Notes under the pieces: generated by a model | What the model was told of the DNA's origin: nothing | The model's database searches: none | Seen by the model: the letters and a program-made list of their open reading frames with translations, nothing else | Translations under genes and position numbers: made by a program | Assembly: GCF_014206945.1 (NCBI RefSeq) | Contig: NZ_JACHON010000019.1 | Location: 1-53,836 of the forward strand | DNA length: 53,836 nt | Origin: Gracilibacillus halotolerans | GTDB taxonomy: Bacteria > Bacillota > Bacilli > Bacillales > Amphibacillaceae | Reading direction: 5' to 3' | Shown here: piece after piece, positions 19,487 to 29,600 of the stretch | Layout: every line of letters begins with the position of its first letter | How positions within the stretch are numbered: position 1 is the first letter of the stretch

Positions 19487-19666
19487 GTGGGCAGAAGACG
19501 TGGAATCATGTCAGAACGTTTCAAAGAAGAACTTGCTAAAGAATTGGGATTTTATGATAAGGTACAGCAAAATGGCTGGGGTGAAATAACAGCCAGGGAA
19601 GCTGGGAGTATGGTAAAACGGGCAGTAGAAATGGCTCAAGAGAGTTTAGCGAGGGACAAGTCCTAA
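19487..19666 (+). CDS. sspF: Small acid-soluble spore protein SspF (alpha/beta type)
   Basis: A 59-residue DNA-binding spore protein, read from [26 protein letters not shown], then [21 protein letters not shown]. The [14 protein letters not shown] helix and the [10 protein letters not shown] helix are the two conserved helices of alpha/beta SASPs; SspF-type proteins carry the extra basic N-terminus seen here. It coats spore DNA. GGAAAGGAAG lies before the start. It is transcribed alone, with its own promoter and terminator, between veg and ispE as in B. subtilis. Confidence 0.92.
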   Translation: MGRRRGIMSERFKEELAKELGFYDKVQQNGWGEITAREAGSMVKRAVEMAQESLARDKS

Positions 19667-19687
19667 TAAGGGCTTTGTCCCTTTCTT
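19652..19687 (+). terminator. sspF terminator
   Basis: AGGGACAA and TTGTCCCT form an 8-bp stem, with TTCTT after it; the 5' arm overlaps the last sspF codons. Confidence 0.75.
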
Positions 19688-19757
19688 ACTTTTATGGTAT
19701 CTTTACATAGAGAAAAAGAACACACGGACAAGATAACAGAGTAGGTGAGTAGAATAA

Positions 19758-20624
19758 ATGCATGTTTCGGAAAAAGCACCCGCAAAAATAAATTTAACGT
19801 TAGACGTACTCTATAAGCGCCAGGATAACTATCATGAAATCGAAATGGTGATGACCACCGTTGATTTAGCGGACCGTTTAGAATTCACCCTTACGAATGA
19901 TAATAAAATTCGAGTGGATTCAGAGAATCGCTTCGTACCCAACGATGAAAGAAATTTAGCTTTTCGAGCTGCTAAGTTGTTAAAAGATCGTTTTCATGTA
20001 CAACACGGAGCAAGAATAAAAATAGAAAAGCATATCCCTGTAGCTGCAGGGCTTGCAGGAGGTAGTAGTGATGCGGCTGCTACATTGAGGGGATTAAATC
20101 GCTTATGGAATCTCAATTTGTCTCTAGAGGAATTAGCCAATCTAGGTTCAGAAATAGGATCAGATGTATCCTTTTGTGTATATAGCTCCACTGCAGTTGC
20201 TAGAGGTAGAGGGGAAAAGATAGAGAAACTACCTGCTCCACCTTCTTGTTGGGTAGTTTTAGCTAAACCACAACAAGGTGTTTCCACACAGTCCGTTTAT
20301 GAATCATTATCATTAGACAATATTGTACATCCTGATACGAATGGAATGATAGAGGCGCTCCACTCAGGAGATTATTGGGGGATCTGTAAACGAGTTAAAA
20401 ATGTATTAGAAGCTGTAACGTTGCCAAAACAACCAGAAGCGAATCAAATCAAAGAACAGATGATACATTCAGGAGCAGATGCGGTCCTTATGAGCGGTAG
20501 TGGCCCAACAATCTTTGGCTTGGTTCAACAAGAAACCCGAGCCATAAGAATTTATAATAGCTTGCGTGGTTTTTGTGAGGATGTTTATGTTGTACGTATG
20601 CTAGGTACAGAATCCCTTGATTAA
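19758..20624 (+). CDS. ispE: 4-diphosphocytidyl-2-C-methyl-D-erythritol kinase
   Basis: A 288-residue GHMP kinase of the non-mevalonate isoprenoid pathway. [13 protein letters not shown] (residues 6-18) holds the substrate-binding lysine, [15 protein letters not shown] (94-108) is the ATP-binding GHMP loop, and [11 protein letters not shown] near the C-terminus is motif 3. It provides precursors for undecaprenol and menaquinone. The stop codon overlaps the first of two PurBox-like sequences before purR. Confidence 0.96.
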   Translation: MHVSEKAPAKINLTLDVLYKRQDNYHEIEMVMTTVDLADRLEFTLTNDNKIRVDSENRFVPNDERNLAFRAAKLLKDRFHVQHGARIKIEKHIPVAAGLAGGSSDAAATLRGLNRLWNLNLSLEELANLGSEIGSDVSFCVYSSTAVARGRGEKIEKLPAPPSCWVVLAKPQQGVSTQSVYESLSLDNIVHPDTNGMIEALHSGDYWGICKRVKNVLEAVTLPKQPEANQIKEQMIHSGADAVLMSGSGPTIFGLVQQETRAIRIYNSLRGFCEDVYVVRMLGTESLD

Positions 20625-20666
20625 ATCCGTATAAAATGATATATTTACACAAAAATATTCGGATTT
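20623..20666. promoter_or_regulatory. Candidate PurBox pair before purR
   Basis: AAATCCGTATAAA (20623-20635, plus) and AAATCCGAATATT (minus, 20654-20666) face each other across 18 bases. The B. subtilis PurBox is close to AWWWCCGAACWWT, used as an inverted pair about 16-17 bases apart. The second box has one mismatch and the first two or three. B. subtilis purR is autoregulated, so an operator here is plausible. Confidence 0.5.
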
Positions 20667-20678
20667 TGAGGTGTAGTA

Positions 20679-21494
20679 ATGAAAAGAAGTGACCGGTTAG
20701 TTGCAATGACAAGCTTTTTAATAGAACACCCGATGGAGTTAATCTCCTTACCCCATTTCTCTGACAAGTATGGAGCTGCAAAGTCATCCATTAGCGAAGA
20801 TTTAGCTATAATTCATAGAATGTTCGAGCAGAATGGAACAGGCTACCTACAATCTATATCAGGGGCTGCAGGTGGAGTTAAATTTATCCCGCAGACCAAT
20901 GACACATATAGTAGCAAATTTATAGACCACTTGTGTAAAGAATTAGAAGACCCTAGTCGCATTCTTCCAGGTGGCTATTTGTTTATGAGTGATGTATTAG
21001 GAAATCCAGCAACAGTACGTAATATTGGACGATTATTTGCATCGAAATTCGCAGATCTTGAAATAGACTCTATTATTACAGTAGCAACAAAGGGTATTCC
21101 ATTGGCCTACGGGGTTGCATCATTCTTAAATGTCCCTGTTATTATCGTTCGACGTGATCCAAAGGTAACAGAAGGCTCCACAGTAAGTATCAATTATGTG
21201 TCAGGTTCCTCTAAGAAAATTCAAACTATGGTATTGTCAAAGCGTAGTATAAAAGAAGGAGAAAATGTCTGCATTATTGATGATTTTATGAAGGCTGGTG
21301 GAACGATAAATGGAATGAAGAGTCTGTTAGAGGAATTCCAAGCCAATGTAAAAGCTATCGGAGTCCTTGCAGAAGCGGAGGATGAAGAAGAAGATCGAGT
21401 TGTAGACCAATATGTTTCTTTATTACAAATAAAAAATGTGGACGCCGCAAATGGGAAAATAGAAGTAGTAAAAGGGAATTATTTCAACGATTAA
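20679..21494 (+). CDS. purR: Purine repressor PurR
   Basis: A 271-residue repressor with an N-terminal winged helix (residues 1-73; LPHFSDKYGAAKSSISED recognition part) and a phosphoribosyltransferase-like domain. The PRPP-binding signature is VCIIDDFMKAGGT (197-209). PRPP binding releases it from PurBoxes of purine genes. The conserved SGAAGGVKFIP linker is present. In B. subtilis yabJ (ridA) follows; here it is absent and spoVG is next. Confidence 0.96.
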   Translation: MKRSDRLVAMTSFLIEHPMELISLPHFSDKYGAAKSSISEDLAIIHRMFEQNGTGYLQSISGAAGGVKFIPQTNDTYSSKFIDHLCKELEDPSRILPGGYLFMSDVLGNPATVRNIGRLFASKFADLEIDSIITVATKGIPLAYGVASFLNVPVIIVRRDPKVTEGSTVSINYVSGSSKKIQTMVLSKRSIKEGENVCIIDDFMKAGGTINGMKSLLEEFQANVKAIGVLAEAEDEEEDRVVDQYVSLLQIKNVDAANGKIEVVKGNYFND

Positions 21495-21536
21495 ACAGAA
21501 AAATTTAAAAAAAGATAAAAATTTCTAAAAATAAGC

Positions 21537-21561
21537 AGGATATTTTAAATGGATGTAGAAC
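21537..21561 (+). promoter_or_regulatory. Sigma-H promoter of spoVG
   Basis: AGGATAT fits the sigma-H -35 (AGGAWWT) fully; 14 bases on, GAAC differs by one base from the -10 GAAT. B. subtilis spoVG is the classic sigma-H gene, repressed by AbrB, and this A/T-rich leader would suit AbrB binding as well. Confidence 0.7.
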
Positions 21562-21612
21562 TTATTAAGTATAAAGAGTTATTTTTATTACAAAAAAGGT
21601 GGTGAAACATAA

Positions 21613-21903
21613 ATGGAAGTTACTGATGTGAGATTACGCCGCGTGAACACCGATGGTAGAATGCGAGCAATCGCGTCCATCACTTTGGATGATGAATTTG
21701 TTGTACACGATATTCGTGTGATTGATGGGAATAATGGCATGTTTGTAGCAATGCCATCTAAACGTACACCGGATGGGGAATTTAGAGATATTGCACACCC
21801 GATTAATTCTGGTACAAGATCTAAAATCCAAGACGCAGTACTTGCTGAGTACGAACGTGTTGGAAGTGAAGAAACCGAATATGAAGAAGCTGGTGCTTCT
21901 TAA
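21613..21903 (+). CDS. spoVG: SpoVG, RNA-binding regulator
   Basis: A 96-residue SpoVG protein: [24 protein letters not shown] at the start, the [18 protein letters not shown] core (residues 32-49) and the basic [10 protein letters not shown] segment. SpoVG is a small RNA/DNA-binding dimer affecting septation, sporulation and, in other Firmicutes, virulence genes. AAAAGGTGGTGA precedes the ATG. The gene is monocistronic here, with its own promoter and terminator. Confidence 0.96.
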   Translation: MEVTDVRLRRVNTDGRMRAIASITLDDEFVVHDIRVIDGNNGMFVAMPSKRTPDGEFRDIAHPINSGTRSKIQDAVLAEYERVGSEETEYEEAGAS

Positions 21904-21935
21904 AAACCTAATCGAAAAGATTAGGTTTTTTCTTT
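21902..21935 (+). terminator. spoVG terminator
   Basis: A 12-bp stem (AAAAACCTAATC with GATTAGGTTTTT), a 5-base A-rich loop and a T tail start immediately at the stop codon. Confidence 0.9.
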
Positions 21936-22094
21936 TGATTGAATGTTGAAAGTTTGTGTAACTTCCCCCTACATAGTAATCCTTCCCTAGATATATTCGT
22001 CCATAACTAGCATGTTAAAGCATTTTCAATGTAGAATAGACTATATCTATGAATTGAAAAACATGGCATTTTCATATATATTCAATAATGGGAT

Positions 22095-22121
22095 ATTGTT
22101 GGACACAACAATAAGTATAAT
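22095..22121 (+). promoter_or_regulatory. Palindrome and -10 element upstream of glmU
   Basis: ATTGTTG and CAACAAT, perfect inverted 7-mers around GACA, end four bases before a TATAAT (22116-22121). The palindrome covers the spacer between where the -35 and -10 would lie. It may be an operator for a repressor, or a chance hairpin. The glmU start codon is about 90 bases downstream. Confidence 0.4.
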
Positions 22122-22211
22122 GTTTAGCAAAATTATCTTACAATTAAAACGATTCGCGTATATTTTATAGGTACGTAAATCATGATAATAAAGGAAGCGG
22201 AGGGTTCTACT

Positions 22212-23579
22212 ATGTCCAATCGATTTGCGGTCGTACTTGCAGCAGGAAAAGGAACAAGAATGCGATCTAAAATACATAAAATGCTTCATCCTGTGCTAGG
22301 AAAATCAATGGTACAGCATGTTGTCGATCAAATAAAGCAGCTTGAACTTAGTCAAATTATTACTGTTGTCGGTTTCGGAGCAGAGCAAGTACAACAGGAA
22401 TTAGGTGAGCAATCACAATTTGTTTTACAGAAAGAACAGCTAGGTACTGGCCATGCAGTGCAACAAGCTGCGGAATTTCTGGAAGGAAAAAAGGGTACGA
22501 CAATTGTTGTTTGTGGGGATACGCCACTGCTTAAGGCTGAAACACTACAAGCACTTATTTCACATCATGAGAAAGAAAATGCGGCGGTAACGATCTTAAC
22601 TGCATTGGCAGCTGATGCAACAGGATATGGTAGAATTGTTCGAAATGCAAATAAAGAAGTAGAAAAAATTGTCGAGCATAAAGATGCAAATGAAGATGAG
22701 TTGAGAATTCAAGAAATCAATACTGGTACATATTGTTTTGATAACGAATGGCTATTTCAAGCATTAAAAAATGTATCAAATGACAACGCACAAGGTGAAT
22801 ATTATTTACCAGATGTGATTGAAATTACGAAACAAGAGAATAAAAAAGTTACTGCTTTTCAAACAGATGACTTTTCTGAAACTATTGGCGTAAATGACCG
22901 TGTTGCTTTATCAGAGGCAGAAGCCCTAATGAAAAAGCGTATCAATATAGAGCATATGCGAAATGGAGTAACGATTATCGATCCACAGAACACGTATATT
23001 GGTGTTGATGTTACAATAGGTACAGACGTAGTCATAGAGCCGGGTTGTATCATCAATGGTAACACGACAATCGAAGAAGGAGCGCATATAGGACCGAATT
23101 CTGAGATTACTCATTGCCACATAGGAAAAGACTCTGTGGTACGTCAAAGTGTTGCTTCTGAAAGTCATATTGGCGAACGAGTCCAAATTGGTCCATTTGC
23201 ACATATTCGCCCATCCGCAGAGATCGGTAATGATGTTAAAATAGGTAACTTTGTTGAAATTAAAAAGTCTAAGATAGATAATAAGAGTAAGGTGTCTCAT
23301 TTAAGTTATATTGGAGACGCGGAAATTGGTAGCGGAGTGAATGTCGGTTGTGGAACAATTACTGTTAACTATGACGGGAAGAATAAATTTAAAACAGTAA
23401 TTGAGGATGATGCTTTTATCGGCTGTAACTCCAATCTTATTGCCCCTGTAGTAGTAGGTAAAGGATCATTTGTTGCGGCAGGATCAACGATTCATGAGGA
23501 CGTTCCTAGTAATGCCCTGTCTATTGGCCGAGCAAAGCAAGTCAACAAAGAAAACTATGCAGAAAAATACAAGAAGTAA
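22212..23579 (+). CDS. glmU: Bifunctional UDP-GlcNAc pyrophosphorylase / GlcN-1-P acetyltransferase
   Basis: A 455-residue two-domain enzyme making UDP-GlcNAc for wall polymers. The N-terminal uridyltransferase domain has LAAGKGTRM at residues 9-17. The C-terminal left-handed beta helix (from about residue 250) is built of hexapeptide repeats such as [11 protein letters not shown] and [15 protein letters not shown] precedes the ATG chosen. An in-frame ATG ten codons upstream has no ribosome-binding site. prs follows after 21 bases. Confidence 0.97.
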   Translation: MSNRFAVVLAAGKGTRMRSKIHKMLHPVLGKSMVQHVVDQIKQLELSQIITVVGFGAEQVQQELGEQSQFVLQKEQLGTGHAVQQAAEFLEGKKGTTIVVCGDTPLLKAETLQALISHHEKENAAVTILTALAADATGYGRIVRNANKEVEKIVEHKDANEDELRIQEINTGTYCFDNEWLFQALKNVSNDNAQGEYYLPDVIEITKQENKKVTAFQTDDFSETIGVNDRVALSEAEALMKKRINIEHMRNGVTIIDPQNTYIGVDVTIGTDVVIEPGCIINGNTTIEEGAHIGPNSEITHCHIGKDSVVRQSVASESHIGERVQIGPFAHIRPSAEIGNDVKIGNFVEIKKSKIDNKSKVSHLSYIGDAEIGSGVNVGCGTITVNYDGKNKFKTVIEDDAFIGCNSNLIAPVVVGKGSFVAAGSTIHEDVPSNALSIGRAKQVNKENYAEKYKK

Positions 23580-23600
23580 TCAAATGGAGGTATTCAGAAC

Positions 23601-24548
23601 ATGTCCTACAAGGATTCCAAATTAAAAGTCTTTACACTTAATTCGAATCCGGAGCTAGCTAAGGAGATTGCGGCCAACATTGGAGTTGAATTAGGAAAAA
23701 GCTCGGTTACCAAATTTAGTGATGGGGAAATACAAATTAATATTGAGGAAAGTATCCGTGGCTGTGACGTATATGTTATCCAGTCAACCTGTGAACCAGG
23801 AAACCAACATTTAATGGAATTACTTATCATGATTGATGCGTTAAAGCGGGCTTCAGCTCGATCCATCAATGTAGTCATGCCATACTATGGTTATGCGAGA
23901 CAAGATCGAAAAGCTCGAGCGCGTGAACCAATCACCGCAAAATTAATATCTGATTTGCTACAAACTGCTGGTTCTACAAGAGTGATCACATTAGACTTAC
24001 ATGCTCCACAAATTCAAGGTTTCTTCGATATACCTGTTGATCAATTGGTTGGTGTTCCAATTCTCTCCAAGTATTGGAAGGAGAAGAACTTGGACGATGT
24101 GGTAGTAGTTTCTCCAGATCATGGAGGGGTAACAAGAGCAAGAAATTTAGCGGATCGTCTAAAAGCACCTATTGCAATAATAGATAAGCGTAGACCACGT
24201 CCGAATGTTGCTGAGGTAATGAATATCGTAGGTAATATTGAAGGAAGAACTGCGATTTTAATAGACGATATTATTGATACTGCTGGAACGATTACACTCG
24301 GTGCGAATGCTTTAATTGAAAATGGAGCGAAAGAAGTTTATGCTTGTTGTACACACCCCGTGTTGTCAGGCCCAGCAATGGAAAGAATTCAGAATTCTAA
24401 AATTAAAGAATTGGTTGTTACAAATAGCATCCCGTTGCAAGAAGAAAAGAAAATCGACAAAGTTGTTCAGCTATCTGTCGCGCCATTAATTAGCGAGGCG
24501 ATTATCCGCGTTCATGAACGCCAGTCTGTTAGTGTTTTATTTGATTAA
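23601..24548 (+). CDS. prs: Ribose-phosphate pyrophosphokinase
   Basis: A 315-residue PRPP synthase. [14 protein letters not shown] (the flexible/regulatory loop), [14 protein letters not shown], and the PRPP-binding [14 protein letters not shown] are all standard. [16 protein letters not shown] near residues 38-53 is the conserved N-terminal loop. It supplies PRPP for purines, pyrimidines, histidine and NAD, and its product is the effector of PurR encoded nearby. AATGGAGG precedes the ATG. Confidence 0.97.
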   Translation: MSYKDSKLKVFTLNSNPELAKEIAANIGVELGKSSVTKFSDGEIQINIEESIRGCDVYVIQSTCEPGNQHLMELLIMIDALKRASARSINVVMPYYGYARQDRKARAREPITAKLISDLLQTAGSTRVITLDLHAPQIQGFFDIPVDQLVGVPILSKYWKEKNLDDVVVVSPDHGGVTRARNLADRLKAPIAIIDKRRPRPNVAEVMNIVGNIEGRTAILIDDIIDTAGTITLGANALIENGAKEVYACCTHPVLSGPAMERIQNSKIKELVVTNSIPLQEEKKIDKVVQLSVAPLISEAIIRVHERQSVSVLFD

Positions 24549-24561
24549 GTAAGTACATCAC

Positions 24562-24587
24562 GTTTAGCATCATGTTCAAGAGGGAAA
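24562..24587 (+). promoter_or_regulatory. Sigma-B promoter of ctc
   Basis: GTTTAG, 14 bases, GGGAAA agrees with the general-stress sigma-B consensus (GTTTAA, 13-15, GGGWAW) with one mismatch. The B. subtilis ctc gene is the textbook sigma-B target. Transcription would start about 35 bases before the GTG. Confidence 0.75.
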
Positions 24588-24627
24588 TATAGTATATAAA
24601 ATATTTTTTATCGGAGGATGATGGATT

Positions 24628-25251
24628 GTGTCTATAGCATTAGAGGTTCAGGCAAGAGAGGACTTACAAAAATCACAAACGAAATTATTAAGAAGTAAAG
24701 GGGAAATTCCTGCTGTTTTATACGGCTATAATATAGAGCCCATTACTATAGCGGTGAACGAAATAGAACTTATAAAAACCGTTCGTGACGAAGGCCGAAA
24801 TGCGATTATATCTTTAAATATAGATGGTGAATCTTACAATGTCATGTTGCACGAATACCAAATAGATCCTATTAGAGGAGATTTGATTCATGCAGACTTT
24901 TTAGCAGTTGACATGTCGGAAGAATTAGAAGTAAATGTTTCTATTGTTCTAGAAGGAGACGCTATTGGCGTAAAAGAAGGTGGAGTATTACAGCAACCAC
25001 TTTATGAACTACTCGTTCGTGCAAAGCCAAATGAAATTCCTGAACAAATTAATGTGGATGTTTCTAACCTAAATATCGGTGAAAGTATCCTAGTTTCTGA
25101 TATAAAAGCAGCTAGTAACTATGAAATAGTAGAAGAAGAAACGACAGCTATCGCTACGATACTAGTTCCAGACGAAGTATCTGACGAGCCAGCAGAAGAT
25201 AGTGAAACTGCAGAGCCAGAAGTAATTAATGAGAAAAAAGAAGAAGCGTAA
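24628..25251 (+). CDS. ctc: Ribosomal protein bL25 / general stress protein Ctc
   Basis: A 207-residue two-domain L25 of the TL5/CTC type. The N-terminal domain (to about 90) binds 5S rRNA; GEIPAVLYGYN and HADFLAVD are conserved. The C-terminal beta domain covers about 95-190, and an acidic tail (DEPAEDSETAEPE) ends it. The start is GTG after GGAGGATG. It is stress-induced in B. subtilis and the upstream sigma-B promoter supports that here. Confidence 0.95.
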   Translation: MSIALEVQAREDLQKSQTKLLRSKGEIPAVLYGYNIEPITIAVNEIELIKTVRDEGRNAIISLNIDGESYNVMLHEYQIDPIRGDLIHADFLAVDMSEELEVNVSIVLEGDAIGVKEGGVLQQPLYELLVRAKPNEIPEQINVDVSNLNIGESILVSDIKAASNYEIVEEETTAIATILVPDEVSDEPAEDSETAEPEVINEKKEEA

Positions 25252-25292
25252 GCCGCTCGATAAATGATCTATTATAGTTGAATATACTAAAC

Positions 25293-25323
25293 AAGACGCA
25301 ACAGGTTATGTTGCGTCTTCTGT
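25293..25323 (+). terminator. ctc terminator
   Basis: An 11-bp perfect stem (AAGACGCAACA with TGTTGCGTCTT) around a 5-base loop; the T run behind it is short and interrupted. Confidence 0.65.
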
Positions 25324-25368
25324 CATGAATATGGAACGAAAATGAAATGTAAAGGAAGTTGCGGACTT

Positions 25369-25926
25369 ATGAAAGTTATTGCTGGGCTTGGAAATCCAGG
25401 GAAGAAATATGCGAACACAAGACATAATATAGGATTCCTAGTGATAGATGAATTACTAAGTAGAAATGGTTGGTCATTATCTAAGCGAAAATTTAATGGT
25501 CTTTACACAGAAGAATTAGTTCATTATGAAAAAATGATTATTGTTCAACCACAAACGTTTATGAACCTATCTGGTGAATGTATTCGACCACTTATGGACT
25601 TCTATCAATTAGAGCCTTCAGATATAGCTATTGTATATGATGACCTCGATCTTCCCCTTGGTAAAGTAAAATTACGACAAACAGGTGGTCATGGTGGCCA
25701 TAATGGTATTCGTTCATTAATTAGCCATCTGGATACGAAGCAGTTTAATCGAATTAGAATAGGTATAGGTAGACCAGATACACAGATGCCCGTTATTGAT
25801 TATGTGCTAGGGAAATTCTCTAAAGAGGAAAGAAAGCTGATAGATCCAGCCATCCAAAAAGCTGCAGATGCGATCGAAGAATGGGCAAGTAATTCTTTTG
25901 ACCATGTTATGAACAAATACAATTGA
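25369..25926 (+). CDS. pth: Peptidyl-tRNA hydrolase (SpoVC)
   Basis: A 185-residue enzyme that frees tRNA from drop-off peptidyl-tRNA. GLGNPGKKYANTRHNIGF (residues 6-23) holds the catalytic histidine (RHNIG) and the N in GNPG; FMNLSG, YDDLDLPLGK and GGHGGHNGIRS are the other standard motifs. The ATG nine codons into the longer frame was chosen from the family N-terminus and the GGAAG upstream. The gene was first named spoVC in B. subtilis. Confidence 0.96.
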   Translation: MKVIAGLGNPGKKYANTRHNIGFLVIDELLSRNGWSLSKRKFNGLYTEELVHYEKMIIVQPQTFMNLSGECIRPLMDFYQLEPSDIAIVYDDLDLPLGKVKLRQTGGHGGHNGIRSLISHLDTKQFNRIRIGIGRPDTQMPVIDYVLGKFSKEERKLIDPAIQKAADAIEEWASNSFDHVMNKYN

Positions 25927-25948
25927 TGTAGGGCTTCTCTCTAAAAGT

Positions 25949-25978
25949 GTATAAATCCGTGTTGGAACGGGAATACTT
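25949..25978 (+). promoter_or_regulatory. Sigma-F promoter of fin
   Basis: GTATA, exactly 15 bases, GGGAATACTT matches the sigma-F consensus (GYWTA, 15, GGnnAnAnTW) at every defined base. fin is a sigma-F gene in B. subtilis whose product feeds back on sigma-F. Confidence 0.85.
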
Positions 25979-26012
25979 TTCAAATGAAGGAATACACTGG
26001 AGGAAGAGAAGA

Positions 26013-26243
26013 ATGAACCTATTTTATGAATGCAAACATTGTAAAACAGAGCTGGGAAGAATTCAATCCGATTCAATTGACTTAGATAAGTTAGGCTGGC
26101 ATTATATGACAGAAGATGAACGGCAGAATATACTATTAGCAGGTTCAAATGAGCCGGTGAAAATTACGTCTATTTGTGAGACATGTCAAACTTTACTAGA
26201 AGAACATCCAGATTACTTTGCTAGTAATCATATTATTCATTAA
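26013..26243 (+). CDS. fin: Anti-sigma-F factor Fin (YabK)
   Basis: A 76-residue zinc-binding protein, the same length as in B. subtilis. CKHC at residues 7-10 and CETC near 55-58 are the metal ligands. Fin displaces sigma-F from RNA polymerase in the forespore so that sigma-G can take over. The chosen ATG has GGAGGAAGAG before it; the longer frame starts inside the sigma-F promoter. Confidence 0.93.
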   Translation: MNLFYECKHCKTELGRIQSDSIDLDKLGWHYMTEDERQNILLAGSNEPVKITSICETCQTLLEEHPDYFASNHIIH

Positions 26244-26267
26244 TACTAAGTTGTTATAGAAGGTAGA

Positions 26268-26297
26268 GCTTTGGGTTATCAATCCAAAGCATTTTTC
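26268..26297 (+). terminator. fin terminator
   Basis: A 10-bp stem (GCTTTGGGTT with AATCCAAAGC), a 3-base loop and TTTTT shortly after. Confidence 0.8.
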
Positions 26298-26479
26298 TAC
26301 GTGGATAAAAAGGTATAAGCTATCATAAAACTTGTATCGTTTAATGTGATTGGGAGTTTATCAAGCTAGTAGTAGATTACCAATTCGATGAAGTGAAAGT
26401 TTAGGGAACGATTTAGGTGATTCCCTAAGAACGTAGCTAAATTAATTAGAAGATAAAAGATGATAAAATTTGAAAATTA

Positions 26480-26596
26480 TCTAGCTCTAGCGCCTACCGC
26501 CTCAAGGTCTTAAGTCATGCGGTTCTGTGGCTAAGATTGCCGCATCAAGCCTTACTTACGCTTGTCGGGGGTGAACAAGGCGCCTGCGCTTTTCTT
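26480..26596 (+). repeat. Dispersed intergenic repeat, full copy 1
   Basis: It starts TCTAGCTCTAGCGCCTACC, runs through CTCAAGGTCTT and ends AAGGCGCCTGCGCTTTTCTT. GCGCCT near the start can pair with AGGCGC near the end. The same pattern stands before lysS, and shorter forms lie by the tRNA gene and after spoVT. I recall closely similar intergenic repeats in Bacillaceae genomes. Together with the terminator of fin it fills the gap before mfd; no gene is seen there. Confidence 0.8.
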
Positions 26597-26613
26597 AATA
26601 TAGGGGGAAGGAA

Positions 26614-29600
26614 ATGCAAGCATTAAAAGAATATTTGCGTAAGAGTGACGATATTCAATCCGTCATGGAAGGCATCGGTTCCGGAATTACCGAACAGCTT
26701 GTTGCTGGATTATCCGGATCAGCAAGAGCGATGCTTGCTTCACTCTTAAACGAAACAGTAAGGAAGAAGACGATTATCGTAACGCATCAATTGTCTCAAG
26801 CTCAACTATTGTACGATGACCTTGTGGAATTTCATCTTGAAAATGAGGTTTTTCTATACCCAGTAAATGAACTTCTTTCCTCAGAGCTTGCGTTTGCTAG
26901 TCCAGAGCTAATGAGTCAGCGTATCGATGCATTGCTCAATTGGATACAAAGTGAAGCAGGTATTCTTATTGCTCCTGTAGCAGCACTGAAAAGAATGTTA
27001 CCACCTCAAGCTTATTGGGAAGAGTATGAAAAATTTATCCAACATGGTGACATAATAGAAATCGATCAATTTATATCCTTGCTAGTAGAGATGGGTTATG
27101 AACGTATGGAGATGACCACTGCTCCAGGTGAATTTAGTATTCGTGGTGGAATTATTGACATTTATCCGATAACTGAAGCGAATCCAATCCGGATTGAATT
27201 ATTTGATGATGAAGTTGATTCTATTCGATACTTTGACGGTGAGACACAGCGTTCCTTAGAAGAATTACAAAAAGTGGCTATAAGACCAGCTACAGAATGG
27301 TTAGTAAAGGAAAGTGATTTAGCTGCAGCTGCTCAGCGACTAGAAAATTCGATTAAAGAAAGCTTAAAGAGGATTAAGAAAAAAGAAGATAAGCAATTAT
27401 TGTTAGAAAGTCTACAACCAGATATCGAAAGATTACAACAATGCGAGCGCTTCCAGGAAATGAGGAAGTATGTACAGTTTTTATATGACCAACCAGCTAG
27501 TTTGATGGACTATCTCCCGCCAGATGGTCTAATCATTATGGATGAATTAAGCAGAATACAAGAAACGGCACAGCATTTAGATGAAGAGGAACAGGAATGG
27601 CTGAAAGATCAGTTGGAACGTAATAGCGCAACAAATAACCTTTCACTATCTTTTGATTGGCACAGTGTATGGCAAAAAATGAACGTTCCAAAAGTTTATT
27701 TATCTGTCTTTTTACGCCATGTACCTAACACAAACCCAGCGAACATTGTGAATGTATCCTGCCGTGCCATGCAACAATTCCATGGTCAAATGCATTTGCT
27801 TCAGAACGAAATGAAACGGTGGAAAAAAGCAAATTATTCTGTATTAATCATGGCACCAGATAAAAAGAGAAGTGAAAAGATTCAATCCGTGTTAAATGAT
27901 TACGATATGGAAGCAGTGGTTACTGATCAATTACCTGCTCTTCCATTTAAAACACCGTCCATTATTACAAGTAATGTGTCCGGTGGCTTTGAGATGCCCC
28001 TGCATCGTATCGCTGTTATTACCGAAAGCGAACTATTTAAACAACGTACACCACGTCGCAAACGAAAGCAGAAAATATCCAATGCTGAACGAATAAAAAG
28101 CTATCAAGAGTTACAGGTTGGTGACTATGTTGTACATGCTAATCACGGGATTGGCCGATATATTGGGATAGAAACCGTGGCTATTAACGGTTTACACAAG
28201 GATTTCATGCTGATTAAGTATTCAGGGGACGATAAGCTATTTGTACCGATTGATCAGATTGACCTTGTCCAAAAGTATGTAGGTTCAGAAGGAAAGGAAC
28301 CTAAATTATACCGACTTGGCGGTAGTGATTGGAAAAAGGTTAAGAGTAAAGTTCAGTCTAAAGTGGAGGATATTGCAGATGACTTAATGAAGTTATATGC
28401 AGACAGAGAAGCGTCGAGAGGCTATGCCTTTTCAGAAGACTTAGAAATACAGCGTGAATTTGAAGCAGCGTTTCCATATCAAGAAACCGATGACCAGTTA
28501 AGATGCTTACAAGAAATAAAGGAAGATATGGAAAGTACGAAGCCAATGGATCGATTGCTATGTGGTGACGTAGGTTACGGGAAGACCGAAGTAGCGATTC
28601 GAGCTGCTTTTAAAGCGATAGCGGATGGAAAACAGGTAGCATTTCTGGTACCAACGACTATTTTGGCACAACAACACTATGAAACCGTCATAGAGAGGTT
28701 CCAAGACTATCCGATTGAAGTAGGAGTGTTAAGTCGTTTCCGCACGAAAAAGCAGCAAACAGAGACATTAAAGGGATTAAAGAATGGTACGGTTGATATT
28801 GTAATCGGAACACACCGATTATTATCAAAAGACGTGGAATATCGCGACTTAGGTTTATTAATAGTAGACGAAGAGCAACGTTTTGGGGTGAAACATAAAG
28901 AAAAAATTAAAAAGCTGAAAACAAATGTAGACGTACTTACATTAACAGCAACACCTATTCCACGAACGTTGCACATGTCGATGTTAGGAGTACGGGATTT
29001 ATCTGTCATTGAAACACCGCCTGAGAATCGTTTTCCTATTCAGACATATGTCATGGAGTATAGTCCTGCTTTAGTGCGAGAAGCAATCCAAAGGGAAATG
29101 TCTCGAAATGGTCAGGTTTTCTTCCTCTATAATCGAGTAGAATCGATAGAAAGAATTGCTCAAGACATTCAAGCGTTGGTGGAAGATGCACGAGTAATGG
29201 TAGCACACGGCCAAATGAACGAAGCAGAACTAGAAAATGTGATGATAGCCTTCTTAGAAGGAGAAGCCGATGTGCTAGTTAGTACGACGATCATTGAAAC
29301 AGGTGTTGATATCCCTAATGTAAATACGTTAATTGTATACGATGCGGATCGAATGGGATTAAGCCAGCTTTATCAGTTGAGAGGAAGAGTAGGACGATCG
29401 AATCGTGTTGCCTACGCTTACTTCACGTATCAAAAAGATAAAATACTATCTGAAGTATCGGAGAAAAGGCTTCAAGCGATCAAAGAATTTACAGAGTTAG
29501 GCTCCGGCTTCAAAATTGCAATGCGTGACCTATCGATTAGAGGAGCGGGAAATCTGTTAGGTGCAGAACAACATGGCTTCATTGATTCTGTTGGTTTTGA

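Noticed and set aside
22926-23300. 124-codon minus-strand open frame inside glmU
   Set aside because: It lies opposite the hexapeptide-repeat coding region, whose regular codons leave the reverse strand open; no start signal.
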